Shown: piece after piece, positions 1-6,578 of the stretch
Position numbering within the stretch: the stretch's first letter is position 1
Layout of the letters: each line of letters opens with the position of its first letter
NCBI GenBank assembly: GCA_003448835.1
Contig: DLXM01000121.1
Coordinates: 1-9,531, forward strand
Direction of reading: 5' to 3'
From: Bacteroidota bacterium
Lineage (GTDB): Bacteria; Bacteroidota; Rhodothermia; Balneolales; HLUCCA01
DNA length: 9,531 bases
Translations under genes and position numbers: made by a program
Notes under the pieces: generated by a model
The model's input: the letters and a program-made list of their open reading frames with translations, nothing else
The model's database searches: none
What the model was told of the DNA's origin: nothing

Positions 1-32
1 CTAATTCTTTAACCGGCATTTATGGTAACGGA

Positions 33-809
33 TTGAAGGCTTTCTTGTTTCTGATGGTTTTATGTACTGTCTGGATACCCGTCGCAACTGCTCAGCCGGT
101 ACCAAATTCCATCCAACAACAATTCAATGACTACAATGAATTACTTGAACAAAACAATTTTAGTGATTCAATAGTTGGGTATGAATCGATCGTCGGTTCG
201 GGATTTGAGTCAGGTCCTTTGTATTTGAATATGGGCATTGCAGCAACCCGAATGGATAGCCTCGGGTTGGCCAAATATTACTATTTGAAGGCTCGAAATT
301 TTGATGAGGTCCGTTTGGCGGCAAATGATGCCCTCGATTTTGTGAATTACGAACTCGGTCGACGAGGTGCCCGCCTGCCTGAATTAGCATGGACCCGAAT
401 TACTCATTTTCTATTTTTTGAAATGAATCATATTGGGTATGTTGTCCTCGGTTTGATCCTCATTAACCTTGGTGTGATTTTCTACGTGATTCATTGGCTT
501 CGAGATTATTTGAAACAAATTAACCGATATATCGGTATTGCACTTTTTGTAACGGGCTTTATCGTGATGTCAGGTGCAATAGTAATTTATTCCTATTCAT
601 CAAGTTACAGTGAAGGTGTTCAAATTCAACGTGAGGTTCAGGTACGAAATCAACCGACTATGGATGCAGAAATTATCCAAACCGGTTATGAGGGATTTCG
701 ATATATTATCGATATGAAATCGAGTGGAGATTCAGAAGGGTGGTATTACGTTAGAATGAGTAACGGATCACGCGGATGGATTGAAACAAACCATTTAAAA
801 ATACTATAA
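33..809 (+). CDS. BatE-like TPR and SH3-domain membrane protein
   Basis: Probably an envelope protein of the BatE type, found at the end of the Bat (aerotolerance) operons of Bacteroidota; its exact role in that family is poorly defined. Numbered from TTG 33 the protein has 258 residues. Residues 1-20 form a signal peptide ending VATA before Gln21. TPR-like helices lie at about 29-102 (LYLNMGIAATRMDSLGLAKYY is typical). Two membrane segments lie at about 134-155 and 166-188. A bacterial SH3 domain at about 195-258 has the usual VRNQPTMDAEII start and GWYYVRMSNGSRGWI core. The start is uncertain: the frame is open to the window edge, TTG 33 has no clear ribosome site, and an ATG at 54 would give a signal peptide without basic residues. 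A start before the window is possible, and so is a preceding batD-like gene that cannot be seen. The domain order is clear; the Bat assignment is inferred from architecture. Confidence 0.72.
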   Translation: MKAFLFLMVLCTVWIPVATAQPVPNSIQQQFNDYNELLEQNNFSDSIVGYESIVGSGFESGPLYLNMGIAATRMDSLGLAKYYYLKARNFDEVRLAANDALDFVNYELGRRGARLPELAWTRITHFLFFEMNHIGYVVLGLILINLGVIFYVIHWLRDYLKQINRYIGIALFVTGFIVMSGAIVIYSYSSSYSEGVQIQREVQVRNQPTMDAEIIQTGYEGFRYIIDMKSSGDSEGWYYVRMSNGSRGWIETNHLKIL

Positions 810-812
810 TAT

Positions 813-836
813 TGCACCTCCATACCTACTGGTGCA
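813..836. repeat. Inverted repeat between batE-like gene and dipeptidase gene
   Basis: TGCACC (813-818) and GGTGCA (831-836) are perfect 6-bp inverted arms around a 12-base loop, in the 49-bp gap between the two genes. There is no T-run behind the hairpin, so it is a poor intrinsic terminator. It could be a weak attenuating hairpin or an operator half-site pair. A TAATATTG (807-814), one base off the Bacteroidota -7 box, overlaps its left arm, with a TTG at 781-783 at a permissible distance. This leaves open a separate promoter for the dipeptidase gene. Confidence 0.3.
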
Positions 837-858
837 CAAATGATCTACAAAATCTATT

Positions 859-2238
859 ATGTCTTATCTAAATTATATTGACGAAAATTTTGAACGTTTT
901 AAAAGTGAATTATTTGATCTTCTTAGAATCCCAAGTATAAGTGCAGTATCGTCGAACAGACCTGATATCAAAAGAGCAGCACATTATTTAAAAGGACAGT
1001 TCGAGCATATTGGATTAAATAATGTTGATTTGCATGATACTCCCGGAAATCCAATTGTTTATGGCGAGTATCTTGAGGCCGGTCCGGATAAACCTACGGT
1101 GCTGATTTATGGTCATTATGATGTTCAGCCACCTGAGCCGCTTGATCTTTGGCAGACGCCTCCGTTTGAACCAACGGTGCGTGGAGAAGATGTTTACGCT
1201 CGTGGGGCAAGCGATGACAAGGGGCAGTCGTTTACACATGTAAAAGCTATCGAATCATGGCTGAAAACTGAGGGCAGATTACCGGTTAACGTGAAATTAA
1301 TCCTCGAAGGTGAAGAGGAAATCGGCTCTGCACATCTGGTTCCGTTTCTGAGAAAGCATAAAGAAATGCTGGCTTGTGACATGGTTCTGATATCAGATAC
1401 TTCCATGTTCGATAAAAATGTCCCATCGTTGACATACGGACTCCGTGGATTAGCTTACATGCAGGTATTTGTCCAGGGCACAAATCGCGATTTACATTCA
1501 GGAGCCTATGGCGGGGCTGTCCAAAATCCATTAAACGCTCTGTGTGAAATCATTGCCGGACTCAAAAATAAAGATGGCGTTATTCAAATTCCGGGGTTCT
1601 ATGATGACGTTGTAGACCTTACTCCAGAGGAACGTGAAGCTGCTGCAAAGTTGCCTTTCAATGAGCAGGCATTTAAAGATTCGCTCGGAATCACTGAAGT
1701 TTTTGGTGAAAAAGGTTATACAACCATCGAGCGAAAATCCTCACGTCCGACTCTGGATGTCAACGGAATTTGGGGTGGATACCAGGGCGAAGGTGCCAAA
1801 ACAGTGCTTCCTGCAAAAGCCGGAGCAAAAATCAGCATGCGACTCGTACCGGATCAGGATCCGAAAAAAATCGCACAGCTATTTTCTGATTACGTCAAAA
1901 AAATCGCTCCATCCGGAGTTTCTGTGATTGTAGAAGAACATCATGGTGGGCACGCGGCAATGACTGACTTGAATTTCTATGGACTTCAGGCTGCAGCCAA
2001 AGCATTTCATGATATTTACGGCAAAGCACCTTTATTCGCACGCGAAGGCGGATCCATCCCAATCGTAGCAGATTTTAGAAAAATATTGGGTGTTGATTCA
2101 ATTTTAATGGGATTTGGCTTGAACAGCGATGCGATTCATGCACCTAATGAAAAGTTTTCGTTGCAGGATTTTCACCGTGGAATTAAAACATCTGCGAAAT
2201 TCCTTGAGCATCTGGCAACGACACCCAAGAACGAATAA
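859..2238 (+). CDS. M20-family metallodipeptidase (carnosinase/CNDP-like)
   Basis: Cytosolic zinc (or manganese) peptidase that hydrolyses dipeptides or related small amide substrates, probably for peptide turnover; the exact substrate cannot be read from sequence. At 459 residues it is the usual length for M20 dipeptidases, with a catalytic domain interrupted by a dimerisation/lid domain (about 195-370). All expected residues are visible: metal ligand H86 with D88 in GHYDVQP, bridging D119 in GASDDKG, general base E153 and ligand E154 in EGEEEIGS, D180 in ISDT, and H427 in DAIHAPNE. H213 (DLHSGAYGG) and R328 (MRLVP) match the lid-domain residues that reach the partner subunit's active site in carnosinases. 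There is no signal peptide. ATG 859 gives the normal family N-terminus (FERFKSELFDLLRIPSIS); no Shine-Dalgarno is evident. It is intact, and a probable terminator follows. Confidence 0.93.
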   Translation: MSYLNYIDENFERFKSELFDLLRIPSISAVSSNRPDIKRAAHYLKGQFEHIGLNNVDLHDTPGNPIVYGEYLEAGPDKPTVLIYGHYDVQPPEPLDLWQTPPFEPTVRGEDVYARGASDDKGQSFTHVKAIESWLKTEGRLPVNVKLILEGEEEIGSAHLVPFLRKHKEMLACDMVLISDTSMFDKNVPSLTYGLRGLAYMQVFVQGTNRDLHSGAYGGAVQNPLNALCEIIAGLKNKDGVIQIPGFYDDVVDLTPEEREAAAKLPFNEQAFKDSLGITEVFGEKGYTTIERKSSRPTLDVNGIWGGYQGEGAKTVLPAKAGAKISMRLVPDQDPKKIAQLFSDYVKKIAPSGVSVIVEEHHGGHAAMTDLNFYGLQAAAKAFHDIYGKAPLFAREGGSIPIVADFRKILGVDSILMGFGLNSDAIHAPNEKFSLQDFHRGIKTSAKFLEHLATTPKNE

Positions 2239-2271
2239 ATCAGTTGGCTTCGTTGCAATGAGTTAACTTAT

Positions 2272-2303
2272 AAATCCGGAAAAACATCTATCCGGGTTTT
2301 ATA
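2272..2303 (+). terminator. Probable intrinsic terminator after dipeptidase gene
   Basis: Arms AAATCCGG (2272-2279) and CCGGGTTT (2292-2299) pair over 8 bp with one G-U wobble around a 12-base loop. They end in TTTT and then AT-rich sequence. It lies 34 bp after the dipeptidase stop codon and before the PorV-like gene, which suggests these are separate transcription units. The T-run is short, so termination may be partial. Confidence 0.55.
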
Positions 2304-2306
2304 ATC

Positions 2307-2321
2307 TGCAAAATTTTTGCA
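2307..2321. promoter_or_regulatory. Perfect 15-bp palindrome upstream of the PorV-like gene
   Basis: TGCAAAATTTTTGCA reads as two perfect 7-base inverted arms about a central T. It lies 37 bases before the ATG of the PorV-like gene and just after the terminator hairpin. The size and position would suit an operator for a dimeric repressor or activator. It is AT-rich and short, so chance is a real alternative. No exact TAnnTTTG box is seen in this gap. Confidence 0.3.
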
Positions 2322-2357
2322 TTTTATTTCAATCCATTCTCATTTTTCACCGATTTC

Positions 2358-3440
2358 ATGTCAAAAAAGTTTACACTTTTGCTGATCGTATTGATGATCC
2401 CTATAGCCCAGGGATTCACTCAATCTTTTATGAAGGTAAGTTATGGCGATGATTTATTCGCAGTAGGTGGAGGCGCTCGTGGACTCGGAATGGGTGGTGC
2501 TCAGGTTGCGTTAGTAAACGATGTTACCGCAGGTTTTTGGAATCCGGCCGGACTTTTTGGTATCACCAATAAACAAATTGCCTATATGCACTCGGAGCGT
2601 TTTGGTGGAGTTGTTGCCTACGATTATGGAGCATTTGCAATGCCGCTGCGCAATTCAGAAGATGTAATTGGAATCACTTTTTTCAGACAAGGCGTTGATG
2701 GTATTAAAAATACATTAAATGCCTGGGACAGAGATCGTGACCAGCCCGTTTCTAATCCTGAAGATCACATCACTGAATTCAGCACGGCCGACATGGCACT
2801 TATGCTTTCGTATGCCACAAGTTTAACCCCATCGATTTCATGGGGTACATCGTTAAAATTACTATACAGTCGACTAGGTCCTTTTGCTAACGGATTTGGG
2901 TATTCACTCGACCTTGGAGCAATGTATCGCCACGAAAAATTCTCGGCCGGAGTGAACATCCACAACATTACAACCCTTATGAAATTATGGAGTGTGAATG
3001 AGGAAGAGCTCGAACCTTTACGCGATTATTTTGATGATGAAACGTTGAACGAAGCATTTCCACAGGGTCAAAACGAGTATACCCCCCCTTCTATGAGATT
3101 TGGAATCGCTTCATGGCGTGATTTCGGGGAATTTAAAGTAACGGGTACTCTCGATTTACTCACACACTTCGAAAACAGGCGTACATACAACATAAATTTG
3201 GGTCCGTTGAGCTTTCAACCACACCTCGGATCAGAAATCAGTTATAAAAACTTGCTATTCATTCGGGTCGGGCTCACCGACATGTACACCGACCGGGACT
3301 CAAAATTTTACGCATCTCCAACACTAGGTGGAGGCTTTCGTGTGAATAAAATCTTTATCGATTATGGATTCAGCAGTTTCGCAGGAATGAGTGCTGATCT
3401 GGGTTACACACATCGTATCTCTGCAAAAATTTCGCTCTAA
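2358..3440 (+). CDS. PorV/PorQ-family outer-membrane beta-barrel protein
   Basis: Predicted outer-membrane barrel of the FadL-like PorV/PorQ family. In Bacteroidota, PorV acts in type IX secretion by passing cargo to the sortase-like attachment machinery; many paralogues have no assigned role. The 360-residue protein begins with a signal peptide (MSKKFTLLLIVLMIPIAQG). Next come the family's N-terminal signatures, GGGARGLGMGGA (37-48) and NDVTAGFWNPAGL (54-66). The remainder alternates short amphipathic strands with Gly/Asp/Asn-rich turns and ends in a strand-like THRISAKISL, as expected for a 14-strand type barrel. A charged segment around 215-235 (NEEELEPLRDYFDDETL) is probably an extracellular or periplasmic loop. 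No other T9SS gene is in view, so a secretion role is inferred from the family only, and this could be an orphan paralogue. ATG 2358 fits the signal peptide; no Shine-Dalgarno is seen. Confidence 0.85.
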   Translation: MSKKFTLLLIVLMIPIAQGFTQSFMKVSYGDDLFAVGGGARGLGMGGAQVALVNDVTAGFWNPAGLFGITNKQIAYMHSERFGGVVAYDYGAFAMPLRNSEDVIGITFFRQGVDGIKNTLNAWDRDRDQPVSNPEDHITEFSTADMALMLSYATSLTPSISWGTSLKLLYSRLGPFANGFGYSLDLGAMYRHEKFSAGVNIHNITTLMKLWSVNEEELEPLRDYFDDETLNEAFPQGQNEYTPPSMRFGIASWRDFGEFKVTGTLDLLTHFENRRTYNINLGPLSFQPHLGSEISYKNLLFIRVGLTDMYTDRDSKFYASPTLGGGFRVNKIFIDYGFSSFAGMSADLGYTHRISAKISL

Positions 3441-3445
3441 TTCCG

Positions 3446-3453
3446 TATCTTTG
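3446..3453 (+). promoter_or_regulatory. Candidate trxB promoter -7 box (TATCTTTG)
   Basis: TATCTTTG is an exact match to TAnnTTTG, the -7 element recognised by the primary sigma factor of Bacteroidota. It lies 38 bases before the trxB ATG, immediately after the PorV-like stop codon, so a start site near 3460 and a leader of about 30 bases are expected. No TTG-type -33 box is visible at the usual distance, which lowers confidence. Confidence 0.5.
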
Positions 3454-3479
3454 AGTTATAAGAAAAATTGTAACTCAAA
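3450..3479. repeat. 9-bp inverted repeat overlapping the trxB promoter
   Basis: TTTGAGTTA (3450-3458) and TAACTCAAA (3471-3479) are perfect inverted arms around a 12-base spacer. The left arm contains the last four bases of the candidate -7 box, and the repeat spans the expected transcription start. This placement suits a repressor operator or a hairpin in the trxB leader. It could also be a weak hairpin ending the PorV-like transcript, but no T-run follows on the plus strand. Confidence 0.45.
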
Positions 3480-3491
3480 ATTATTATTAAC

Positions 3492-4454
3492 ATGAGCGAT
3501 TATAAAGATAAAACCTTTAAAGTAGTGATTATTGGCAGTGGTCCTGCCGGTTTAACTGCTGCTTTATATGCCGCAAGAGCTGATTTGGCACCAATAGTAT
3601 TTGAAGGTCCAGAGCCGGGCGGACAACTTACCACAACCACAGATGTCGAGAATTTTCCGGGATATCCAAATGGAGTGACCGGTCCGCAAATGATGCAAGA
3701 TCTGCGTGAGCAAGCCACAAGATTTGGTGCAGATTGCCAATGGGGAATGGTTACTGACGTCGATTTAAGTAGCAGACCTTTTAAAATCACGGTGGATGAA
3801 GCAAATGAATTATTTGCGGAGTCTGTAATTATTGCGACTGGCGCGTCCGCAAAATGGTTGGGGATTCCATCAGAGCAAAGACTTCGGGGACGGGGTGTTA
3901 CGGCATGTGCAACCTGTGACGGAGCATTTTTCCGAAATGAGCATGTCATTGTGATTGGTGGGGGTGATACTGCAATGGAAGAAGCTACGTTTTTGACCAA
4001 ATTTGCCAGTAAAGTGACCATTGTCCACCGTCGTGATGAGTTTCGGGCTTCGAAAGTGATGCAACAACGAGTATTTGACAGTCCTAAAATCGAGGTCAAA
4101 TGGGATTCCGGTGTTGAAGAAGTCATGGGAGATACGGTTGTGAAAGGTGTGAAGATCAACAACTTTAAAACCGGCGAATCTGAAATACTGGAAGATGTAA
4201 CTGGTGTATTTCTGGCTATTGGACATAAACCAAATACGGATTTGTTCAAGGGAGTTCTCGATATGGACGAGACAGGATATATTCAGACCATTGGGAAGTC
4301 CAGTTATACGAATGTTCCCGGTGTATTCGCTTGTGGCGATGCACAGGATCATATTTACCGCCAGGCGATCACTGCGGCCGGATCAGGCTGTATGGCTGCT
4401 ATCGATGCCGAGCGTTGGTTAGAAGACCAGCATGCTGCTGTAGAGGTCAGATAG
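3492..4454 (+). CDS. trxB: Thioredoxin-disulfide reductase
   Basis: Cytosolic FAD enzyme that uses NADPH to reduce thioredoxin, feeding ribonucleotide reduction, peroxide removal and protein disulfide repair. The 320-residue length is typical of the low-molecular-weight bacterial enzyme. In order it shows the FAD dinucleotide fold with GSGPAG (15-20), the GGQLTTTTDVENFPGYP flavin-domain motif (43-59), the redox pair C139/C142 in CATCDG, the NADPH-fold GGGDTA (156-161), and the HRRDEFRAS segment (179-187) whose arginines select NADPH. The C-terminal FAD motif is ACGDAQDHIYRQAI (280-293). Every catalytic element is present and the gene is intact. ATG 3492 leaves a short tail (MSDYKDKTFK) before the first strand, which is normal. 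It follows the PorV-like gene by 51 bp but probably has its own promoter, and it is convergent with the DUF4342 gene. Confidence 0.97.
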   Translation: MSDYKDKTFKVVIIGSGPAGLTAALYAARADLAPIVFEGPEPGGQLTTTTDVENFPGYPNGVTGPQMMQDLREQATRFGADCQWGMVTDVDLSSRPFKITVDEANELFAESVIIATGASAKWLGIPSEQRLRGRGVTACATCDGAFFRNEHVIVIGGGDTAMEEATFLTKFASKVTIVHRRDEFRASKVMQQRVFDSPKIEVKWDSGVEEVMGDTVVKGVKINNFKTGESEILEDVTGVFLAIGHKPNTDLFKGVLDMDETGYIQTIGKSSYTNVPGVFACGDAQDHIYRQAITAAGSGCMAAIDAERWLEDQHAAVEVR

Positions 4455-4471
4455 TAAAAATACTAAATAAG

Positions 4472-4510
4472 AAAAGTCCGTATATCGAATTTCGACGTAC
4501 GGACTTTTTT
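4472..4510. terminator. Bidirectional terminator between trxB and the DUF4342 gene
   Basis: Perfect 11-bp arms at 4472-4482 (AAAAGTCCGTA) and 4498-4508 (TACGGACTTTT) flank a 15-base loop that can itself pair through CG/CG. The hairpin is followed by six T on the plus strand (4505-4510), and AAAA on its left gives a T-run on the minus strand. It lies 17 bp past the trxB stop and 41 bp past the DUF4342 stop, so it can end both convergent transcripts. Confidence 0.88.
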
Positions 4511-4549
4511 AATTTCAAAAGAAGGTTTCAACAGATATCCGGAACCAGA

Positions 4550-4864
4550 TTATTCGGTTTCGTCAACTACTTCAATATCTTCAGCTTCGACTTCTTTTTC
4601 GTCAAAGTGAGCATCCCGCTCAACTAAAATGGTAGCTTCAGTTACCATCAAGGCCACAAAAGTGACAGCTGAAATAAATGGCGCTAAAAAAATTAAAGCT
4701 CCGATTCCACCAGCACCTAATGTAAGTGAAGTACTCACCAGTTTTTCACCTTTGCTGTTCTTAATCGTCAATCTGCGAACATTTCCTTCGCGAATAAGTT
4801 TTTTGACCTGCTTGACCAAGTCATCAGCGGTTACTTTAATTTCTTCAAATACTGATTTTGCCAT
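4550..4864 (-). CDS. DUF4342 family small protein
   Basis: A 104-residue protein of unknown function that matches the DUF4342 pattern. Residues 1-45 form a small charged domain (FEEIKVTADDLVKQVKKLIREG, then NVRRLTIKNSKGEKL). A hydrophobic glycine-rich stretch at 48-80 could be one or two membrane-inserting helices. An acidic tail at 83-104 has about a dozen Asp/Glu. In other DUF4342 proteins the N-terminal part is often joined to a UBA-like helix bundle; none is seen here. The start is well supported: a GGAG (4871-4874, minus strand) sits six bases before the ATG, the clearest ribosome site in the window. It is divergent from the yifB-like gene across 98 bp and convergent with trxB. Function is not known, and membrane association is inferred from hydrophobicity. 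Confidence 0.82.
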   Translation of the reverse strand: MAKSVFEEIKVTADDLVKQVKKLIREGNVRRLTIKNSKGEKLVSTSLTLGAGGIGALIFLAPFISAVTFVALMVTEATILVERDAHFDEKEVEAEDIEVVDETE

Positions 4865-4870
4865 GGTGGA

Positions 4871-4874
4871 CTCC
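4871..4874 (-). promoter_or_regulatory. Shine-Dalgarno sequence for the DUF4342 gene
   Basis: On the minus strand ACGGAGTCCACC precedes the ATG, with GGAG six bases upstream. It is notable because almost no other gene in this window has a recognisable Shine-Dalgarno, as is usual in Bacteroidota. It fixes the start codon at 4864. Confidence 0.6.
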
Positions 4875-4962
4875 GTTAATGTGAAAAAAAATCTATTTAT
4901 GTAAGGTATCTCATTTTCTACTCTCTATTACGAAAGAATAAAAATAATGATTCATTTTTTAA

Positions 4963-6504
4963 ATGTTAGCTACCGTAAACGCAGCAAGTACTTATGGTGT
5001 AGATGCCCATATAATTCACGTCGAAACCAATGTGGCATTCGGATTACCACGCTTTTCACTGGTCGGATTACCAGATAGAGCCATAAACGAATCCTCAAAC
5101 CGAGTAGAAGCCGCCCTAAAAAATAGTCAAAAAGAGTTCCCTCGCGGAAGAATAACTGTAAATCTAGCCCCTGCAGACTTGCCAAAAGAAGGAAGTGCAT
5201 TCGATCTTCCCATTGCACTAGGTCTTTTGCTTGCATCTGGACAACTCGACGATATTGATATAAAAGAAGGCATCATTTTGGGTGAATTGGCACTGGATGG
5301 ATCACTTCGACCGGTAAAAGGAATCCTTCCTATCACTTTGGAAGCACGCAATAAAGGGTACAAATTTATTGTTGTCCCCACTCAAAATGCAAAAGAAGCT
5401 GCCATCGTTGAAGATATTGATGTATATGGATTTGAATCGCTGATTGAAGTTTGTTTGTGGTTAAAAAATCCGTCGCGTGAAAAGCTGGTTCAAATAGACA
5501 TTAAAGCCTTATTCAATCAATCGAACACGAAAAGACTAGCAGATTTCGGGGATGTCAGAGGACAAGAACATGTTAAACGGTCTTTAGAAATTGCCGCAGC
5601 CGGACAACATAATATTATTTTAGTTGGTCCACCGGGTTCCGGGAAAACCATGTTAGCACGACGATTACCATCAATTATGCCTCCATTAACGTTAGATGAA
5701 GCACTTGAAACAACTAAAATACAATCCGTTTCCGGATTTACAACACGAACAGGTAGCTTAGTTACTACCCGGCCATTTCGGGCTCCACACCACACTATAT
5801 CACACGTCGGATTAGCCGGAGGTGGAAGTATTCCGATGCCGGGCGAATTATCATTGGCTCATAATGGAGTATTATTCCTGGATGAACTTCCAGAGTTCCA
5901 AAGAATGGCATTAGAGGTTATGCGACAACCACTTGAAGATGGCTTTGTGACCATATCACGAGCCAGGATGTCAGTCACGTATCCATCCAGGGTGATGCTG
6001 GTCGCATCCATGAACCCCTCACCATCTGGTGATTGGATAGATCCTGACATGGCATCCACAACTGACCATTTACAAATGCAACGATACCTGAGTAAGGTAA
6101 GTGGTCCACTATTGGATCGAATTGATCTTCACATAGAAGTGCGGATGGTGCCATATAATGATTTAATGTCGATGAACACAGGAGAAAGCTCCGAAAAGAT
6201 TCGAAATAGAGTCATCAAAGCCCGGGAAATACAATTAACCCGATTCATTGGAATTACAAATGTATTTACAAATGCCCAAATGGATTCCAGATTGGTTCGA
6301 AAATTCTGCAAACTGGATGAATCCGGTGATCGTATACTGCGAAAAGCTATGGAACTATTAGGACTCTCAGCCAGAGCTCATGATCGTATACTAAAAGTAG
6401 CAAGAACCATTGCAGATATCGAGAGATCCGAAACAATTCGGGCAGAACATGTAGCCGAGGCCGTGCAATATCGAAATCTGGACAGAAAAGGGTGGTTGGG
6501 ATAA
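4963..6504 (+). CDS. YifB/ComM-type Mg-chelatase-like AAA+ ATPase
   Basis: Cytosolic AAA+ ATPase of the YifB family. Its studied member, ComM, is a hexameric helicase that promotes branch migration when transforming DNA is integrated; a similar DNA role is inferred here. The 513-residue length is normal. Residues 1-170 are the ChlI-like Lon-protease-fold domain (FGLPRFSLVGLPDRAINESS; ITVNLAPADLPKEGSAFDLPIALG), which lacks a protease dyad in this family. The AAA module has Walker A GPPGSGKT (222-229), the pre-sensor TTRPFRAPHHTISHVGLAGGG, Walker B VLFLDELPEF (303-312, D307/E308), sensor-1 N351, arginine finger R386 in GPLLDRIDLH, and sensor-2 R471 in GLSARAHDRIL. The segment 352-372, which carries a CxCx(n)C-type cysteine cluster in many homologues, has serines and no cysteine (NPSPSGDWIDPDMAS). 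ATG 4963 fits the family start MLATVNAAS. No Shine-Dalgarno is seen. Confidence 0.95.
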   Translation: MLATVNAASTYGVDAHIIHVETNVAFGLPRFSLVGLPDRAINESSNRVEAALKNSQKEFPRGRITVNLAPADLPKEGSAFDLPIALGLLLASGQLDDIDIKEGIILGELALDGSLRPVKGILPITLEARNKGYKFIVVPTQNAKEAAIVEDIDVYGFESLIEVCLWLKNPSREKLVQIDIKALFNQSNTKRLADFGDVRGQEHVKRSLEIAAAGQHNIILVGPPGSGKTMLARRLPSIMPPLTLDEALETTKIQSVSGFTTRTGSLVTTRPFRAPHHTISHVGLAGGGSIPMPGELSLAHNGVLFLDELPEFQRMALEVMRQPLEDGFVTISRARMSVTYPSRVMLVASMNPSPSGDWIDPDMASTTDHLQMQRYLSKVSGPLLDRIDLHIEVRMVPYNDLMSMNTGESSEKIRNRVIKAREIQLTRFIGITNVFTNAQMDSRLVRKFCKLDESGDRILRKAMELLGLSARAHDRILKVARTIADIERSETIRAEHVAEAVQYRNLDRKGWLG

Positions 6505-6578
6505 AAGAAACACCTATAAAACTTTACTATTTCAAATAAGGTTTGTATGATGTATCTAAAATTTCTTTACGCCGTTAT

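Noticed and set aside
1634..1927. Plus-strand open frame of 97 codons
   Set aside because: It is a shifted-frame shadow inside the dipeptidase gene, with no domain and no start signal.
3492..3512. TrxB N-terminus MSDYKDK resembles part of the FLAG epitope
   Set aside because: Only DYKD-like residues match and the DDDDK run is absent. Such a tail is normal for this enzyme, and nothing indicates an engineered construct.
3500..4249. Long minus-strand open frame (249 codons) inside trxB
   Set aside because: It lies wholly antisense to an intact trxB with every catalytic motif. Its translation is rich in Ser/Pro/Thr with no recognisable domain, as expected of a mirror frame.
4894..4901. TATTTATG as a promoter box for the yifB-like gene
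   Set aside because: It is one base off TAnnTTTG with no -33 element, in a very AT-rich gap where such near matches are expected by chance.
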